Positions 11,510 to 23,700 of a stretch of 64,000 nucleotides of DNA are shown piece by piece. Numbering within the stretch: the first letter of the stretch is position 1; every line of letters starts with the position of its first letter. This DNA is from Lingula anatina (lineage: Eukaryota; Brachiopoda; Lingulata; Lingulida; Lingulidae), in NCBI RefSeq assembly GCF_001039355.2, contig NW_019774947.1, positions 248,001 through 312,000 of the forward strand. The letters are read 5' to 3'. The position numbers and the translations under genes are program-made. The notes under the pieces were generated by a model, which saw nothing but the letters and a program-made list of their open reading frames with translations, did not search any database and had not been told where the DNA came from.

Positions 11510-13097
11510 CGGTTGCCAGTCAAATGTTGGAATGGTAAACTAACTAGGTCATTTCAGTGTTTTTTTTTTTTCTTCTTCTTTGGTACTTGGACGACGTGTA
11601 GTGAATGATACAAATGCATTGTTCCTTTTACAGTTTTTGGAAACTAAAATAGAAAACAGCACTTTTATGGGCATATTTACCAGCTGCGAACAGTAGTGTC
11701 TGAAACTGGCGAGTTCCTTCCTTAAACCATTTTATGGTATCTCGGCTGTATGAGCCGAAATGTAATTTTGGTAGATCTGTGATATTACAGAGCTGAGCGA
11801 CGTTTCAACTGGCAATAAGATAAGCTATGACATTTCCTACCCATTCAATAGGTCAAAGGTCAACATATGCAAAGCATTGATAAAAGAAATTTTCCATATG
11901 AAATTGATAATCCGGACCGTAAAAAGTTTGCATTCCACCATTTTTGAAAATAGTCCAGCTACTATTTTCTTCAACCTTGCCATCTTTCAGTTCAGTTTTT
12001 TCAGTTGTTCGTAAGATTGCCTAATTGTTCACTTTTTATATGTAAAGAAATACGGGAAATTTGGCAAGATTGTTGGCAGCAGCGATTGGATATATATTGT
12101 TGCCATTTGGTTTGAACTAGCCATCCACAAGGTGCCCGAAACACAAAGTGTATCCTTGCAGAAAGGAGGGCCAGAAAGGAGCCAGAAGCATTACCTTGGT
12201 AACTGAATAGTAGCCGTGGAGGCACTGTGTTCACCATCAAATCAACGGTCAGATTAATCATATAATGCTATATGTTGAAAAGAAATCAATAATTTATAAT
12301 CCATTAGCTGTAGTAACTAGTAACATTAATTCATTTTTTTTGTTTTTCACTTAATTTCATTGTCGTTTTTCATTCTTAGGAATTCATCAGACTTTGTAAT
12401 TTAAACCTTGTTATCTCGCATTTTAGCGATAAAAGCGTAAAAAAGACTTGATTTTCTTGTCAGGAAGATACATGTACATGTACTTCCCGAATTGTGAATA
12501 AAGGAGTGGGGAAAAAGCCTTTTAAACCGACATAAATCGTTAAATGCATGTGATTAAGCACCTAAGGGGAACTTCAAATGTTCACCGGACACATCAGGAT
12601 CAGGATGGAGGATGGAGGCACGTCAAGTCAGTATTAAATAAAACAAAAAAACGTGATATTTTACAATTTGCAAATGTACAATTTTCACAGGAAACGCTTA
12701 TAGATAATCTGTCTAATAATTAGTTTACAATGTGTTGAAATGACGAAAAAAAGAAATGTTAAAAGCAGAAAGTTATTGGTAGCATTCTTGTCTGCCATGA
12801 GTAAGCAAGCTGTAAAGCTGACTGATGCTGGAGTTCCCATTGATTTATGACGGGTGGAAATGATGATAAAAAAAGCACCCAGTTTATTTTAGGTCACCTT
12901 TGTAACTGTACCTGAAAAACTATTGCTGCACATAAAGAAAGGTTTCTTTCCTGATATCTAAAAGTCAACTAGTTACGAACAATTCTTGATAAATATGTAT
13001 TACATGATCCATTTTGTGGATTCCAAGGCTACTTTTGATTTCAATGATGGAGTGATACATCTATCTAAATAAAAAGGTAATAAGAAATTTAACTTAC
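11510..13097. other. Stretch without a confident gene; possible downstream exon at 12001-12224 (minus)
   Basis: On the minus strand an acceptor at 12225-12226 (ACACAG) precedes an open frame to a TGA at 12001-12003. If joined to the exon at 13098-13257, the phase agrees and a 127-residue product results. No domain is recognisable and chance agreement is 1 in 3, so this remains speculative. Confidence 0.2.
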
Positions 13098-13257
13098 CGA
13101 GGGCGCTTTTCGGGCATTTTCTCCGCAAAGCTGTTACTCCTGCAAGCTTCATCACGTGACCAGTTAAGAAAAAATGTTCAAAGGCTCGACGTATCTTATT
13201 AAGACGTTCAGAGCCAGGAAGAGCCCGAACATGCCTTAATCTTGTTCTATCCACCAT
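13098..13257 (-). CDS. Candidate first coding exon, protein not recognised
   Basis: The ATG at 13257-13255 is preceded by an in-frame TGA two codons upstream. It opens 53 codons plus one base, ending at a strong donor (CTCG|GTAAGT). The peptide begins MVDRTRLRHVRALPGSERL and is strongly basic (many Arg and Lys), with a short hydrophobic stretch around HVMKLAGVTAL. The basic N-terminus could be a mitochondrial targeting sequence or simply a hydrophilic domain. I do not recognise the family. The region is more GC-rich than its surroundings, which supports coding. No certain second exon was found. Confidence 0.4.
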
Positions 13258-14054
13258 AGTTCACGTTTCACCTCTTGGGGTTCTGTCTCAGTAAAAAGAG
13301 TAATTTTCCTGCCTTGTGATTTTTTTCGCGATAGCCAAATTACAAAAATCCCTTTTTAGAACCAATCGCGTTTTCGTCGGGTTACTTTCGCCAGGTGAAC
13401 GGTTACAAGCATATCTTTAAAACATAAATAGATAAGTGTAACATAATTCACCGGTTCATAAAATTTGAAAAGGATATATTTTAAAAAAACCAGATCTCCA
13501 TTGAAGGTGTCTTTAATAATATGCGAATCAGCTGACTTAGTGGGCTCTTGCTTTGGTGACTCGATCGTGCAAACCACTTCCAGCCATCTGTTTGGTTACA
13601 TAACAATTATGTTTGTTTAACCACTTGACTATGAATGGCTTGTCTGTTTTCTCCAAGTGCTTTTATCTGGGGCCTCGTGTCTTTTCCAGTGGCAACATAT
13701 TCATGGCGTTGTATTTACCGGTCGTACACGGGTATCACTGAAGGGAAAGTCACACGAGAGTTGGGGCAGGAGTACAAAATGTCTTATTGCTTTGTTTAAG
13801 CGATGCGAAAACTGTCAGCTTGTGAAAGCGTAGGCTGAAATATGTCTTGTATGCATTAAAAAAAACTATCACACGTTACGTAGCATATCAGCATAAAAAT
13901 GCTTTGAGGATTCATTTCAATTCACCGAATAGATCTTAAGGAAAATATAAGTATTATTACTGATGCATTTCTGAAGATCTACTTTACAAGTGTCAAATAT
14001 AATCCAAGCTTTCGGCCCCTGGGCCTTCTTTGGTGATTATTATGCTTTTTATGT
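13258..14054. other. Presumed upstream region of the 13257 exon; nothing specific seen
   Basis: No TATA box, repeat or further exon could be assigned. Short open frames (13356-13577 minus) look like chance. Confidence 0.3.
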
Positions 14055-15592
14055 ACAGACACAGATGTGTCTGTACATATTGCCATCACCTGCGTCTGTC
14101 GTCGCCGTCGTCGCGGTCGCGGTCGCCGTCCATGCCGCCGTCGATGTCGCCGTCGCCGTCGCCGTGCACTTTCAGCGTTAACACCATAAGTGGAAGACAG
14201 TTTTACTTTTTGGCTTTATATTTACAGAGCTGACGAATATTCATAAAACGCAGCTCAAGTTCGAAAATCAGCATGATCGGGCCATTATTGTAGAATTTAT
14301 GCTGTTTTTTCACTTTTCAGCATATATGCAACACTGTTAACACATTTCAAGGAAAACCGATAGGCTGGTTGTCATGAAACTCACAGGAGTAATCAATCTT
14401 ACTAAAACGCAGGTCAAGTTCGAAAATCAGCATAATCAGGACATTATTTTATAAGTTATGCTGTTTTTTCACATTTCCTCAGATTCAATTCTTAGGCATG
14501 TTCACAGTCTCATTATTTAACTAATAAGATACGAAAAAGTGTTTGTTTGACATTTCCTGCATCTTTACAACATTGTTAGTTGATTGTAAAAATGATGGTA
14601 AACTTGTCATCGTGTATTGTATAATAGAGTTTCAAAATTGGAAATAAACTCATGTCATTGCAGTTTGTCAGATTCATTCATTCACTATGTTCAGAAACTC
14701 AGAATGGAGGAAATTGGACATTAAACACTGTTCTATTGATATTTTTCCCATCTCATCAATTTTCTTAGTTGATCATATAAAAATGGCAGTAAACTGTTAA
14801 TTTTGTTATATGTTAAAAAATTGTTAAAAATGGAAAAAAAACACAAATCAGGACAGTGCTGTCTTGATTACATTTTGGCATTTTCAAGGTGTGACTTTGA
14901 AGTTCCATGGGCCTGAAGACCTTTGCTAGTCACATTTTTCTGAATATTCATGATACTTATATTCTATTATTAAACATTAATGGTCATTATGCTGTTAAAC
15001 ATTATGTAATGTTGCATCAAAATTTGAAGAAACCCCTATTTTGGGCACTGCTCCCATGATGACCATTTAAGGAAAACCATGTCACTTACTGTTCTCAAAC
15101 TTACAGGAAAGAAACATGGGACTTAAATAAAGCTTCAGTGGGCAATGCAGTCTATTTGGTAAAATTTTCTGGCAGTTAAACAGTTTTTTGTGAAAATTTA
15201 ATTTTTCACATATTGGCATTTTCAAGGTGTGACTTGGAACCTCCACGGGCTTGAAGACCCATGCTAGTCACATTTCTGAAAATCCATGATACGTATATTT
15301 TATTATTAAAAACTGATGGTCTTTATGCTGTTAAGCATTATGTAATATTGCACCAAAATAGAAGAAAACACAATTTTGGGTGCTGCTGCCATGATGACCA
15401 TCATGGGAAAACCATGATACTTATGATACTTATGATTGTCCAACTTTCTAAAATGAAACACAGGACTAAATGCAGCTCAAGTTGGAAAAGCAGTCTAATT
15501 GGCTTCTTTTTCTGGAAGTTATACATTTCAGTGAAATATTCATTTTTATCATGTTGGCATATTCATTGTGGGACTCGAAGCTCCCATGGACA
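14055..15592. repeat. Tandem array of a diverged ~340-bp repeat with a GTCGCC-rich leader
   Basis: The motif GGCATTTTCAAGGTGTGACT starts at about 14877, recurs at 15215 and recurs degenerately at 15556, a spacing of 338-341 bp. The segment CAAGTTCGAAAATCAGCAT recurs about 158 bp apart near 14257 and 14413. A hexanucleotide-like block of GTCGCC and GTCGCG units lies at 14098-14165. Inverted relatives lie at about 29980-30560 and 34830-35370. Fragments lie near 43865-43985 and 51395-51440. The array is cut mid-unit by a single 'n' at 15593. Confidence 0.75.
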
Positions 15593-15593
15593 N

Positions 15594-16119
15594 GCGGATG
15601 AGGGTTATTGGTAATTTCTTTTCAGTATGCTATAAATCAATAACTGCATGTGTATTGTATCTTGTATACTAAAGTTACTCTGAAAAAGGTGTTTTTATGT
15701 CAGCTGTAGAACGTGTGTGGTAAGCAGTTTCTAGTTGGATTAAGAAAGGCAGGTGCGCGGCATGCACAACCTTTTTGGTTCAAAGCAAATACATGTTTCT
15801 ATCAAAAGTAATAAGAGCAATGGGACCCAGGGAAGATTCGCTTTTAGGGCAAGGGTGGTGATGAATGACAGCGAAATACTTCATTTACGATAATGTTCAT
15901 CGCCTTTTTTGATATTTAAATGCCCATTGTAAACTTAGCCTTTTCCATTCGATCAAATTGGTATATAAATAACAAGTGTTTTTCCCCTACATAAGGACAG
16001 GAAATTGCCAATGTTTCATATGTACTAGTTACAAAAAGAGTATACGACATATAATTTACCGAGATATAATTTACTCTTGTATGTCGCATTTAGTAGACAA
16101 CGGGTAATTGTAACTGACT
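15594..16119. other. Stretch with no feature seen
   Basis: AT-rich, without coding or repeat signals that could be supported. Confidence 0.3.
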
Positions 16120-16244
16120 TATACCACGACTGGTGCTTCGAACAATAGGATGAACGCACCGACGCGTATGAAAATACTGGCAAACCAGAGTATGCTAAAT
16201 ACAAGTGCAAGTATCCTATTGTTCGAAGCGCCAGTCGTGGTATA
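16120..16244. repeat. 32-bp inverted repeat (long hairpin)
   Basis: 16120-16151 (starting TATACCACGACTGG) is the reverse complement of 16213-16244 except for one position that becomes a G-T wobble. The loop is 61 nt. Transcribed, it would form a stable stem of pre-miRNA-like arm length, though the loop is long for one. It may equally be a small foldback transposon. Confidence 0.75.
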
Positions 16245-17898
16245 AAATAAGAATATATACTGGACATGAGATCAAACAGAAAAGGAGTATCCGATCGACA
16301 GGTGTAAAACACTATCTGTTTTAACATTAAAGAGTACCTGAACAATGAATCATTATTCATGAAGACATCAATGCATGGGTTAATCGTGTCATATGTACGC
16401 ACCACGGAAGAAAGAAAACATATTTCCTTGAACCTACAGTTAATACGTCAATTCTCGGAACGCGCGCAGGTGTTATTCTCCAACTGTAACCCTACCTCTA
16501 TTTAAAAATAGAGGAGGCGTTTTCAATAACTAATGTAAGTAATATTAATTTATTCAGTTTTTTGTCACCTCTTCGCATTTCCGGCTTCCTCTGCTACTTC
16601 TAATAAATTTGTTTACGCAAAGGAATAATGGTTAAATATGGCAAACCAAAGACAACATGATATAATTATAAACAATTCCCTTGAATAATACTAAGTCCAC
16701 GGGAGCCAATTCACCAGTAGCAACTGGTTGACCTCCATCTAAACTGTATTCCTTTGAGCTTTGAAATTTTGTCCTTGAACGACCAACGGCATCCCGACGA
16801 AAACAAAAGATATTAATGCTACCTCTGGCAATATCATTCCATTGAACTCTCTCGGGACAATACATGAAGAGATACGGTCCACTTTTAGATGCTAGCCTCA
16901 TAATACGCCAGAAACCAAATCAACTTTGCTTGTGCATCGCATAAAGATATTATGTGAACTGTAAAGTCTTTTCCCTTCACATGTCACTAATAATTGTCTT
17001 ATTGATATCGACATTAACACGACATGGATATGTTATTAACAAATTAGTGGATCTTATAAAAACCAATTAGGTTTTCTTAAGAACGGTGTTACTTGATAAC
17101 AGATTAGTCATGGAGAGACCGAGGCTGATGCTGACATTTAGAGAACGCTAATTTTGACAAAAAGACCTGCCCAATAACCACTTCAGCTTTTAGTTTTATT
17201 GCAAGGGAATATTATCCTAGAATACAAGTACTACGCCAATCTTTCGTACAGAAAGGGCATGTCGGTGTGTTATTTAAGTACACTAGCTTGACAGGATGAA
17301 ACTAAGCACGAAAGCTTCAAAACTGAAAAGGAAATGCACGTGTTCAACTGCAGCTGCTTGCAGATGGCAATGTTGTTCTGGCGGGAAAGGAATTTTGCAA
17401 ATAAGTTGGGGGGGGGGGGTGCACAAGGAGGTTCTTAATTTTTTTTCTATGTAATTTTAATTGCTGTGCTGTTTCATTCAGAAAAGCGTTTGAAATATGG
17501 TTGCCCCAAACAAACTAAGTCACCCATTCCAGGCAATTTCTCGCTTAGTTAAAAAACTTTGAGGGGGGAAAAATGAAATCACAATCAGTGACAGCTAAAA
17601 CAAAGTTAGTATATGTGCTTCAACACTAAAAAGTATCACACATTAGGATTCAAAACGTTTAAAAGAAACTCTATTTGACTTCAAATCTGGTTTTGCGCAA
17701 AGAAACACTAGAATTGTTTGAGGTCAAAGCAAAGGGAACCATATATTTTGCCATTTAAGTGCTGCATTGGCATTGATTTTAGCATCATAAAAGATGATTT
17801 TTTTTCTTTAAACGCTTTCTTCGGTCAGTTCTGTTGTACAAGTAAATAGACAAGTGGTACGCTTTACTGGAATCGTGAGGCTTCTCCAAGGTTGACAA
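16245..17898. other. Stretch without supported gene
   Basis: An 89-codon minus-strand open frame (16632-16901) starts MRLASKSGPYLFMYC. It has no domain and no splice or promoter support. A G homopolymer lies near 17407-17419. The rest is AT-rich. Confidence 0.3.
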
Positions 17899-18418
17899 CA
17901 ACGATACCATCTAGCTTCCAGCAGCGATACCAACTAGCTTCCATAACGATACCATCTAGCTTGCATAACGATACCAACTAGCTTTCATAACGATACCATC
18001 TAGCTTCCATAACGATACCAACTAGCTTCCATAACCATGCCATCTAGCTTCCATAACGATACCAACTAGCTTTCATAACAATACCATCCAACTTCCAGCA
18101 GCGATACCAACTAGCTTCCATAACGATACCATCTAGCCTCCATAATGATACCATCTAGCTTCCATAACGATACCAACTAGCTTCCATAACGATACCATCT
18201 AACTTCCAGCAGCAATACCAACTAGCTTCCATAACGATACCAACTAGCTTCCATAACGATACCATCTAACTTCCAGCAGCAATACTAACTAGCTTCCATT
18301 ACGATATCATCTAGCTTCCATAATGATACCATCTAGCTTCCATAACGATACCATCTAGCTTCCATAACGATACCAACTAGCTTTCATAACGATACCATCT
18401 AACTTCCAGCAGCGATAC
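17899..18418. repeat. 22-bp minisatellite, about 23-24 units
   Basis: Units read CATAACGATACCA(T/A)CTAG followed by CTTC. Two positions vary as blocks: CCATCTAG versus CCAACTAG, and CATAACGATA versus CAGCAGCGATA. They form a higher-order mosaic along the array. The right part reappears at 19699-19980 within the duplicated segment. Confidence 0.95.
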
Positions 18419-19697
18419 CTCACAGGTTCAAACAAAGGTACCAATGAGCTTTCAAGAACGATGCCAGCCACACGTTGAGACTTTTTTGTTTTCTCGTTGC
18501 ATGAACAAAGGTTACTGTTTAATTTATTACTGTTAGTAAAAGTTTCAAGATCAATGCAATATGTGAAAAATTAGTTTCCATCAAGTTCTTTGAACATCGT
18601 TCCGTATTTGGCGCCCACCATTGTTTTAGTTTCATATTTAGGTAATTATACCGTAGCTGTAGGCCCTTAAAAGAAACGTTTCATCACTGGCCTTCGTACA
18701 TAAGGCAAACACGCGACCATTTGTATGGAAACGAAGTGGTAAGGAAACGTGTTTTATAGTTAAGGTGCCGTTAAGAATCTATTTAATCTATTTAACAAAA
18801 CACTGTCATTTATATCTTAATGAATTTAATAAAGTGGTAGATACGGTAAACAAAATTAACGTGAAATTTGGACAAATTAAGCTTGCAGATCTGATCATCA
18901 CTTATACTTCGCAAGAGTCTTCATAGGTTCATTACGTATTCATTTCCTGCTCCCAGCCTGAATAATCTGAAGATGTAATGGACTGATAATTTCCCAAGGG
19001 ATTTGTTAATTTCGGTCTTCAGCGCGAACTATGGCCCATAATGTTCAAGTTCCTCTTGTATAATGCATCTCAGCGTCAAACAAGGCCCAGTTTGACGTCC
19101 CGGTTCCACCAGTAATTGCATTTTATTATTTATTCTCTTTTTACCTGCCGAGGACCCAAACTGGTCTGTAAGTCGTAGATTCAATAATCTTCTTCTTCCT
19201 CTTGAAGTTTCCCCTTCTTTTTCTTTCTTCTGATACCGCAGGTTCTGGTAGACCCAGATCCGATGTTTGTTCTGAAGATAATTACTTATTTGTGGTGTCA
19301 TGAAGCGTTCAGCGTTTTCTGTTATCAGTTACCTCATCTGTCTGATTGACTTCTTTATTTTCCCTTCAACCCACAGTTAATGCTGCTTCTCTTGCGTGTT
19401 TTGCTTCAAAATAAAACTTGTCATAGTTAGGCAATTAGGCAAGGCGTTATAATATTAGCAAATATCAAATTCAAATTAGATTTCTGATGGATATGCAGGT
19501 AAAATTGTTTATTTTTAGTGGAAGTTTAACGGATTATTTTATTTCAATTTGGTTTTTGTATGTTTCTTTTACTCGAGGCCTACATTTTCATTGCGATTAA
19601 CCAGCGGCTCCATTTTGATGTGCATTCTTAGCAGGCAAACGGAAAAACAACTGGGACTTAGACTTGACACCTAAAAACACGTCTAAATGAAAAAAAA
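18137..19697. repeat. Left copy of a 1.56-kb near-identical direct duplication
   Basis: This segment, from inside the minisatellite to a CGTCTAAATG plus poly-A end, recurs at 19699-21259 with essentially one indel seen (an extra A). The identical 90-codon minus-strand frames at 19029-19301 and 20592-20864 are shadows of this copy. An 'n' at 19698 separates the copies. Near-perfect identity plus the n suggests an unmerged contig overlap rather than a biological duplication. Confidence 0.95.
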
Positions 19698-19698
19698 N

Positions 19699-21259
19699 CC
19701 TCCATAATGATACCATCTAGCTTCCATAACGATACCAACTAGCTTCCATAACGATACCATCTAACTTCCAGCAGCAATACCAACTAGCTTCCATAACGAT
19801 ACCAACTAGCTTCCATAACGATACCATCTAACTTCCAGCAGCAATACTAACTAGCTTCCATTACGATATCATCTAGCTTCCATAATGATACCATCTAGCT
19901 TCCATAACGATACCATCTAGCTTCCATAACGATACCAACTAGCTTTCATAACGATACCATCTAACTTCCAGCAGCGATACCTCACAGGTTCAAACAAAGG
20001 TACCAATGAGCTTTCAAGAACGATGCCAGCCACACGTTGAGACTTTTTTGTTTTCTCGTTGCATGAACAAAGGTTACTGTTTAATTTATTACTGTTAGTA
20101 AAAGTTTCAAGATCAATGCAATATGTGAAAAAATTAGTTTCCATCAAGTTCTTTGAACATCGTTCCGTATTTGGCGCCCACCATTGTTTTAGTTTCATAT
20201 TTAGGTAATTATACCGTAGCTGTAGGCCCTTAAAAGAAACGTTTCATCACTGGCCTTCGTACATAAGGCAAACACGCGACCATTTGTATGGAAACGAAGT
20301 GGTAAGGAAACGTGTTTTATAGTTAAGGTGCCGTTAAGAATCTATTTAATCTATTTAACAAAACACTGTCATTTATATCTTAATGAATTTAATAAAGTGG
20401 TAGATACGGTAAACAAAATTAACGTGAAATTTGGACAAATTAAGCTTGCAGATCTGATCATCACTTATACTTCGCAAGAGTCTTCATAGGTTCATTACGT
20501 ATTCATTTCCTGCTCCCAGCCTGAATAATCTGAAGATGTAATGGACTGATAATTTCCCAAGGGATTTGTTAATTTCGGTCTTCAGCGCGAACTATGGCCC
20601 ATAATGTTCAAGTTCCTCTTGTATAATGCATCTCAGCGTCAAACAAGGCCCAGTTTGACGTCCCGGTTCCACCAGTAATTGCATTTTATTATTTATTCTC
20701 TTTTTACCTGCCGAGGACCCAAACTGGTCTGTAAGTCGTAGATTCAATAATCTTCTTCTTCCTCTTGAAGTTTCCCCTTCTTTTTCTTTCTTCTGATACC
20801 GCAGGTTCTGGTAGACCCAGATCCGATGTTTGTTCTGAAGATAATTACTTATTTGTGGTGTCATGAAGCGTTCAGCGTTTTCTGTTATCAGTTACCTCAT
20901 CTGTCTGATTGACTTCTTTATTTTCCCTTCAACCCACAGTTAATGCTGCTTCTCTTGCGTGTTTTGCTTCAAAATAAAACTTGTCATAGTTAGGCAATTA
21001 GGCAAGGCGTTATAATATTAGCAAATATCAAATTCAAATTAGATTTCTGATGGATATGCAGGTAAAATTGTTTATTTTTAGTGGAAGTTTAACGGATTAT
21101 TTTATTTCAATTTGGTTTTTGTATGTTTCTTTTACTCGAGGCCTACATTTTCATTGCGATTAACCAGCGGCTCCATTTTGATGTGCATTCTTAGCAGGCA
21201 AACGGAAAAACAACTGGGACTTAGACTTGACACCTAAAAACACGTCTAAATGAAAAAAA
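19699..21259. repeat. Right copy of the 1.56-kb duplication
   Basis: It begins exactly after the 'n' at 19698 with the sequence found at 18137 (CCTCCATAATGATACC). It carries about 280 bp of the minisatellite and then unique sequence identical to the left copy. No gene is supported inside it. Confidence 0.95.
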
Positions 21260-21546
21260 AACATTTAGCGTCCTTCAATGAAGTTGGAAAGCGTAAATAC
21301 AAATAATCCCAATCGGTTTTTCAAAATGGAAATCAGATAGCAAGCATTACTCCCGACAGAAATATGCAGTTAATCGAGTTGAACATAACCTCAGTGACAT
21401 ACAGGTCGTGACCGTCCATGTAAGCAAATTGAACTTCATTAATAGAAATCAAAAAAAGAATAAGGAAGGCACATTTTGAGGTGAGAGACGCCGCAAGATG
21501 TTACTCTTTTGACACCCATCTAATGCATGCAAAGTGCCCCTCAAAC

Positions 21547-21608
<62 letters not shown>

Positions 21609-22255
21609 GTTTTTGTAAATTTACATAACTATGCATCCGGACAAGGAACAAGATCATATTTATTTTCTCATATTATTCCTAATCACATGTGTCGTAATCT
21701 CAAATGAGCTGTCCGCCAATTCAATTCTCCCAACCTTCCTTCTATCAGTGGAGTTTTACAATTCATTTAATTTATTCTGAGAAGCACGAAAACTTGGACC
21801 AGGTCCAAAAGTCACAGATAAATCTAATAACTATAAATACATTTACTTCTTTTAAAGCCTGTCCTACAAGGGTCATTGATAATGGTAGTGAGTTTATTTT
21901 AAGTCATTGCAACCAAAAGGTTAAAGTTTTTACAGAAAAATATGTTTGAATAAAAATTATAAAATAAAATATTTATATAAAATAAATGATTCACATTAAG
22001 GTCAAACTGAGTTCAGCATGAAGCACAAAGCTCTAAAAGTTAGATAAAGAAAAAGGTGTGAAGATGTTTCGAACATTCTCGAATTACCTTACATTTAAGT
22101 TAGTTTGGTCATGTCTAAGCTTTCTGTATGTTTTGGAGGTAAAAATGTTCTTGTCGTTCTTTATTTTCTCGAAGAAAGATCTGTTCAGTTCTATCCGCCA
22201 CTTTTCTAAAGTGATAAGATTTGCTGTTACTAGGGCATCAACATAAGATAAACCA
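21260..22255. other. AT-rich stretch with a GT/GA microsatellite (21553-21605)
   Basis: A (GT)n run passes directly into a (GA)n run at 21553-21605. No gene is supported. The short plus-strand frames at 21704-21949 and 22058-22246 are chance or antisense to LINE debris. Confidence 0.6.
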
Positions 22256-22326
22256 ATATATAATATAATATAATATAATATAATATAATATAATATAATA
22301 TAATATAATATAATATAATATAATAT
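22256..22326. repeat. Pentanucleotide microsatellite (TAATA)n
   Basis: About 14 tandem TAATA units. On the minus strand they interrupt the decayed reverse transcriptase C-terminus. Confidence 0.95.
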
Positions 22327-22329
22327 ATA

Positions 22330-23700
22330 ATTTTCCCTTGACTGAATAGATTTCTGAATAGATTCTATTATATTGCACTGTTCACTGGTTAACACGGGGG
22401 GCCGCAAAGGACAAACAATCAACAACAGGGCGAATTCAACTCTGATACACCTGTAGACGATTTGATGGGGGCAGTTTGGCAGTTTTAGCTGGCTCAAATT
22501 ATACAATCGTGTGCTTTTTTTTTTATACATATATTGAAAATGATCTGACCATTTCAGGTTGATTGCGATGAAAACACCCAAAAGTTTGAAATGAGACATT
22601 TCACTGACACAAGTCCCTTTCCCAGAGGGCAAATCATGTTGTTTCAACGTTGAAACAATGTTGAACTATAACGTTGACAAGACGTTGGATTAACATTGGA
22701 TTTGAAAGTTGGATCAACGTCAAATAACAACGTTGTATCAACGTCAGATAGCAACAATGTATCAACCCCAGTTGTTAGACAACATTCTTGCATGAAAAGA
22801 CATTAAAATGACCTGAAATGTTTTTTTTTATTTTTGGTACAAAACACAGGTACACAATTATAACGTACACTGTAGAAACATTTAAGTGCCTGCTTTGTCT
22901 CATTTTTTCAAGGCATTTAGCCCCTAAGCATGTTTTGCACCTAAGCATGTTACACCCTTTTAGCCTGGGTGTGTGATTTGACGTTGAATTTAGTTAGATC
23001 AACGGCGATTCAACGTCCCAACCTGTTTTCAACGTTGATCCAATGTCACTATTATGCCTGCTGGGTCTGCTATCAACTGATTGAAATCCAGGTTGGGTAA
23101 TATTAACTAATTTAATTTATTTTTGCGGCATTGAGCCTCATATTATTTCTTTCTGTCCAGTCAATGATTTCATTTGCGGCCATTTGCATGTTATTTGTAG
23201 TATCAAAGCCACACACTTGAAAACAGCTGTATCTTCCACGACCTTGTAGTCTGGTCAGCTTACCTTCAGGTAGTAAGTTGATCATGCTATATATAAAATA
23301 GACCTAACAAGGTTCCTTGGGGAATGCCACAAAGACTGTGCAGCCAGTTAGATAGCACTTTTTATATATTTCACTCTTAGTGAATGACCACAACGGAAAG
23401 AACTCACCCAGCTGACAAGGATTTCTGGTGCGCCTTGGTCATGCAGTTTATTAAGTGGATTTGGTGATCAATTAAGTCAAAAACCTTCGAGAAATCAAGG
23501 AAAGGAATCCTGAGAAACGATTTGCTTTTAGGTGAAGGCTCAAGACCGCTCATCCGTAAGTGGATTAGTTCTGCTCATGCATGTGTCATGGACCTGCTGT
23601 GCACAACGCCGAACTGCGTTATGTCAATATTACAAAAAAACCTCTCAAATCCACTTCACTATGAAAGATTCAAGAAACTTGCTGCGAATGGTGTCAAAGA
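22330..23700 (-). pseudogene. Decayed non-LTR retrotransposon reverse transcriptase (CR1/L2/Rex-like)
   Basis: Minus-strand frames carry the signature blocks in the right order, from high to low coordinates. They are: ITQFGVVHSRSMTHA with a stop after it; FLDFSKVFDLIDH; GIPQGTLLG; a stretch ending DWTERNNMRLNAAKIN; then, after an inserted element at 22621-23065, HFKLLGVFIAINLKWSDHF and the thumb region (LTSEQCNIIESIQKSIQSRE). Stops and frameshifts break it, and the region where the catalytic YxDD should be reads as unrelated residues. It is a dead LINE fragment without endonuclease. Family placement is from motif style only. Confidence 0.85.
22621..23065. mobile_element. 445-bp AACGTT-type foldback element inserted in the LINE fragment
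   Basis: The left end CCCAGAGGGCAAA and the right end (TGCCTGCTGGG, inverted CCCAGCAGGCA) form imperfect terminal repeats. Subterminal parts are dense in CAACGTTGA and GACGTTG words in both orientations. Reverse transcriptase motifs flank it on both sides in the same orientation, so it is younger than the LINE. A clean target-site duplication was not identified. Confidence 0.75.

Noticed and set aside
16632-16901. 89-codon minus-strand frame
   Set aside because: No domain, no splice or promoter support; length is within chance for this amount of sequence.
17899-18418. CRISPR-like array
   Set aside because: Units are contiguous 22-mers with no unique spacers, in an intron-rich eukaryotic sequence; a minisatellite.
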